Shown here: in pieces, positions 61,606-64,000 of the stretch
Numbering within the stretch: position 1 is the stretch's first letter
How the letters are laid out: each line of letters begins with the position of its first letter
Source of the DNA: LMUY01 sp964244655
Lineage (GTDB): Bacteria; Pseudomonadota; Alphaproteobacteria; Acetobacterales; Acetobacteraceae
DNA: 64,000 bases
Assembly (NCBI GenBank): GCA_964244655.1
Contig: CAXTJU010000002.1
Coordinates: forward strand, 1 to 64,000
Reading direction: 5' to 3'
Program-made: the position numbers and the translations under genes
The notes under the pieces: generated by a model
What the model saw: only the letters and a program-made list of their open reading frames with translations
What the model was told of the DNA's origin: nothing
The model's database searches: none

Positions 61606-63276
61606 TCAAAGACGACGCGCGGTGCGGTCCGCGACAATCGCGGTCGTGAACCCGAATAGCAAGTGGCAGAGCCCGTGTTGCACAAGGCTGGTCATCGTAT
61701 CCTGAGACAGTTTGGGTGTCACCTGCAGCGCAGGCCCGGCAGCGCCACGGCTCAGTGCATAGAATCCGGCGCCGAACACCGCACACGCTGCCAGCGGCCG
61801 CACGCTGTCCGGCTTAGCCGCACCGTAGAGAGCGCCCGCCGCGAGTGACAGTACGAGATGGCCGCCATGGGCGAGCACCCGCTCTGCAGGCTCGGGCCAT
61901 GCACCATCCCGCCGTTCGCGCCAGCCGGCTCGCCTGGCTGTTCGTCGTTTCAGTTTGACGAGGCCGGATGGCTCGCCGCTCGCTGTCTCCCTACCCAGGA
62001 ACACCGCAGACACCAACGCGCCGGCGGTGAGCCCCCCCACCGCGCCGGCGACAATCTTGCGGGCGGTCGCGTTGAGTGGCTGGCCGATCGCGCCGGGGAG
62101 CGCGTCTGGCGTCTTCGGGCGGCGGCCCTCCCGTCCAGGGCTGGAGCCGTAGACGGAGGCGGGCTGCGCTGACAGGTCTGGGCGACCGTCAGGCTCGCCC
62201 ATCGGGCAGCGATTGTGCTGCCCTCGGTACCCGGCCGAGAGCGGGTAGGCTGAGCGGCGCACCCGGTTGATCGAGCCAAGTGGCTGGTGGGCGAGGATCC
62301 CATGCCACGGGCTAAACGCCATGCCATCGTCGACCTGCCGCGCACGGTCCTCGTTCCACGCGGGCTGCCGCCTCACGGTGATCTCGGCCACTGCGACGTA
62401 GGGGCTCTCCGCCTCCGGCCAGACAACCGTCGAGTCCTCGATCGGCATTGTTTCCGGGTTGGTCCGCATTTGGACCCGCAACTCCCATTTGGCATCGCTG
62501 CTGCGGAAGTAGTCGATGATTACGGCGCGAAGGCCGTTCGGCTTGCCGGACAGCGCAACGGGCGCGTCTTTCAATGCGACCAGGTCGGGTGCGACGGGGG
62601 CGACCGAGAACTTGGCCACGTACTTGCCATAACGGAAAGGCGTCTGTGTGTAGAACGTTTCGCCAAGCGGATTCGTCATCGGATGCCCGCCGAGCGCTTT
62701 GAGGCTGCCGCCATTGATCCCTGCGCTGGACAGTGCGCTTACGGCCTTGCGCAACACGGCGGAGAACGCCTTCTTCCAAGTCTGCCCGGTATCCGTCGTG
62801 GCGGCGAGCAGTTTCAGGCTCTGGGCAAATTTCTTCGGGTTCGGGGCGGAGAAAGCCGGACCGTTGATCATGACAAAATCCTGCGACGCCTCGCCTTCGG
62901 AGCCGGGCAGGCGTTCGCCCTCCACGCCGATCACCTTCAATGCCAGGCCGCGCGACGAGGAGACTGTGTCGTCCAGTATGTCGCCCGGATTGGTCGAGAA
63001 GCGCAGCACGACTGGGTAGGTCGCCGGCCGCGCGAACACCCCTTGTGCGAAATGGTCGGGCAGGCTGTCCAGTACTCGCAATTCGCCTTCGAGCAGGCCG
63101 TGGCTCTTGGCGTGCACGCTGCGCACCGAATGGCCGTAATCCTGCCAAGTCGTGTCCAGGATGCCTGTCATCGACGTGTTGATGGAGGCGATCGCTAATG
63201 ACTCCTGCGGATCGGGATGTTCAACATCTAGCACATACGTGAGAGGATGCAGGGCAATGATTCCTAGTTGTTGCAT
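61606..63276 (-). CDS. Catalase-like domain fused to a DUF1440-like membrane domain
   Basis: A 556-residue protein. Residues about 40-350 fit the catalase-fold y4iL-like group: VHAKSHGLLEGELRVLDSLP with the distal His region, ATYPVVLRFSTNPGDILDDT, and SPWHGILAHQPLGSINRVRR at the end. The usual RxFxYxDxQ haem-Tyr motif is absent. A linker is followed by a membrane part from about 415 (IVAGAVGGLTAGALVSAVFL, HLVLSLAAGALYGAAK, CAVFGAGFYALSRGAAG, LCHLLFGFTTAIVA), which resembles DUF1440/YagU-type proteins. Such a fusion would put the haem-fold domain at the membrane. Activity unknown. Confidence 0.65.
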   Translation of the reverse strand: MQQLGIIALHPLTYVLDVEHPDPQESLAIASINTSMTGILDTTWQDYGHSVRSVHAKSHGLLEGELRVLDSLPDHFAQGVFARPATYPVVLRFSTNPGDILDDTVSSSRGLALKVIGVEGERLPGSEGEASQDFVMINGPAFSAPNPKKFAQSLKLLAATTDTGQTWKKAFSAVLRKAVSALSSAGINGGSLKALGGHPMTNPLGETFYTQTPFRYGKYVAKFSVAPVAPDLVALKDAPVALSGKPNGLRAVIIDYFRSSDAKWELRVQMRTNPETMPIEDSTVVWPEAESPYVAVAEITVRRQPAWNEDRARQVDDGMAFSPWHGILAHQPLGSINRVRRSAYPLSAGYRGQHNRCPMGEPDGRPDLSAQPASVYGSSPGREGRRPKTPDALPGAIGQPLNATARKIVAGAVGGLTAGALVSAVFLGRETASGEPSGLVKLKRRTARRAGWRERRDGAWPEPAERVLAHGGHLVLSLAAGALYGAAKPDSVRPLAACAVFGAGFYALSRGAAGPALQVTPKLSQDTMTSLVQHGLCHLLFGFTTAIVADRTARRL

Positions 63277-63696
63277 TTAGTTATGTATCCTACTGAGGGT
63301 AGCCGGCCTGGCGGACAAAGTCGGGCATTGTTAGCTGGTTGATGCCCGAGATTGCCGCTCATTACCTCAAAGCCCGTTGTTTCCTGTCGCTCGGCACTTA
63401 CTGGGGAATCAAACCTGCACTCGGTGAGGCTCTACGTTCCCAGGCGCGGTAACAGCTACGGCAGATCCTCTGCACTCCGAGGCGCTCCCACACCAACTCG
63501 ATTAAGTCACGAGTGGCCTCTCCACTGTGTCCAGTGCTAGGCTTGCGTAGCAATTCCAGAACCGTTGGCAAGCAAACATAAGAAAAGGTGCTCCTCGACA
63601 TTGGATTGGTCCTCGCCTAGGCAATGCCAGTACTTGTGACCGGCTCTCCCGGTTTAACGAGGTGCAACCGGTGTCACGCGCGATATCGCTGAACGT
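63277..63696. other. Intergenic region near the right edge
   Basis: 420 bases; no recognisable gene. Confidence 0.4.
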
Positions 63697-64000
63697 TCAC
63701 GTTAGAAGCTTGTCCATGATAATGGGCAGGTCGCGGACGCGCTTGCCGGTCGCGTGGTAGACGGCATTGGCGACGGCCGCGGCGGTGCCGACGATGCCGA
63801 GTTCCCCGATGCCCTTCACGCCCAACGGATTGACCTCGTGGTCCTCCTCAGGGACCATGATCACCTCGACCTGAGGAACATCCGCGTTGACGGCCATGAG
63901 GTATTCCCCAAGGCTGTCGTTGACGTAGCGGCCCCGCTTCTCGTCGATTTCCGTCGCCTCGAGCAGCGCGGACGCCATGCCCCAGATCATCCCGCCCACA
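63697..64000 (-). CDS. Molybdopterin-binding subunit of a second Mo hydroxylase, C-terminal part
   Basis: The frame is open at the right edge and ends at 63697. VNPLGVKGIGELGIVGTAAA and VANAVYHATGKRVRDLPIIM are the C-terminal motif of xanthine-oxidase-type large subunits, including the catalytic Glu in GIGELG. It resembles the PaoC-like subunit at 48-50 kb but is a different gene on the other strand. The rest lies outside the window. Confidence 0.88.
   Translation of the reverse strand, partial: VGGMIWGMASALLEATEIDEKRGRYVNDSLGEYLMAVNADVPQVEVIMVPEEDHEVNPLGVKGIGELGIVGTAAAVANAVYHATGKRVRDLPIIMDKLLT

Noticed and set aside
63398..63601. 67-codon minus-strand frame near the right edge
   Set aside because: No recognisable motif or supporting context.

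Overview
The window reads as part of a plasmid or chromid from a high-GC alphaproteobacterium, most likely Rhodospirillales/Acetobacteraceae or a rhizobial relative. The reasons are GC-rich codon use, a RepA-type initiator with an iteron origin, a ParA cassette, an RHE_PE00001-family protein, a y4iL-like catalase and many IS fragments. The taxonomic call is inference; no rRNA or tRNA gene was found.

Layout. 1-2.3 kb: a minus-strand operon (TOPRIM protein, HD phosphohydrolase, UvrD-like helicase) whose helicase is cut at the left edge by what looks like an IS21-type end. 2.3-8.8 kb: plasmid backbone, with an ATP-grasp/SIMPL-domain pair, an origin with two DnaA boxes and eleven G-tract repeats, repA, a ribbon-helix-helix/ParA operon and an array of 16-bp palindromes that looks like its centromere. 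8.8-13.6 kb: a possible defence or integration island (tyrosine recombinase coupled to an Abi-C protein, YhcG-type PDDEXK nuclease, RHE_PE00001 protein). 13.8-16 kb: a mini-transposon with about 150-bp inverted ends, a crippled serine recombinase, a TniB/TnsC-like ATPase stub and a carotenoid-biosynthesis membrane protein as cargo. 16.3-20.7 kb: one 1464-codon CheB-CheR-PAS-histidine kinase-REC-REC-LuxR polypeptide.

20.6-28.8 kb: a minus-strand catabolic cluster (GntR regulator, aconitase-type LeuC/LeuD pair, BKACE enzyme, MHS symporter, cyclase-family hydrolase, MFS carrier), probably for an organic acid not yet identified. 31.3-38.8 kb: a decaying UbiD/UbiX decarboxylase cluster next to an AaeAB-like aromatic-acid efflux operon. 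39-41 kb: remnants of a type IV coupling protein, IS91 and a GH15 hydrolase. 40.9-42.9 kb: a molybdopterin oxidoreductase, cytochrome b and PRC-barrel set. 43-46 kb: an SDR and several broken genes.

46.1-50.3 kb: an intact PaoABC-like molybdenum aldehyde oxidoreductase operon preceded by a monooxygenase. 50.4-64 kb: recombinase stubs, oxalate decarboxylase, KatE catalase, a fumarase with an altered signature loop, a GFA protein, a ThrE-like exporter, a truncated CoA-transferase, a catalase-like/membrane fusion protein, and the end of another molybdenum hydroxylase running off the right edge. Overall, the intact operons encode oxidative, organic-acid and aromatic metabolism, embedded in heavily rearranged DNA with at least fifteen pseudogenes or remnants.
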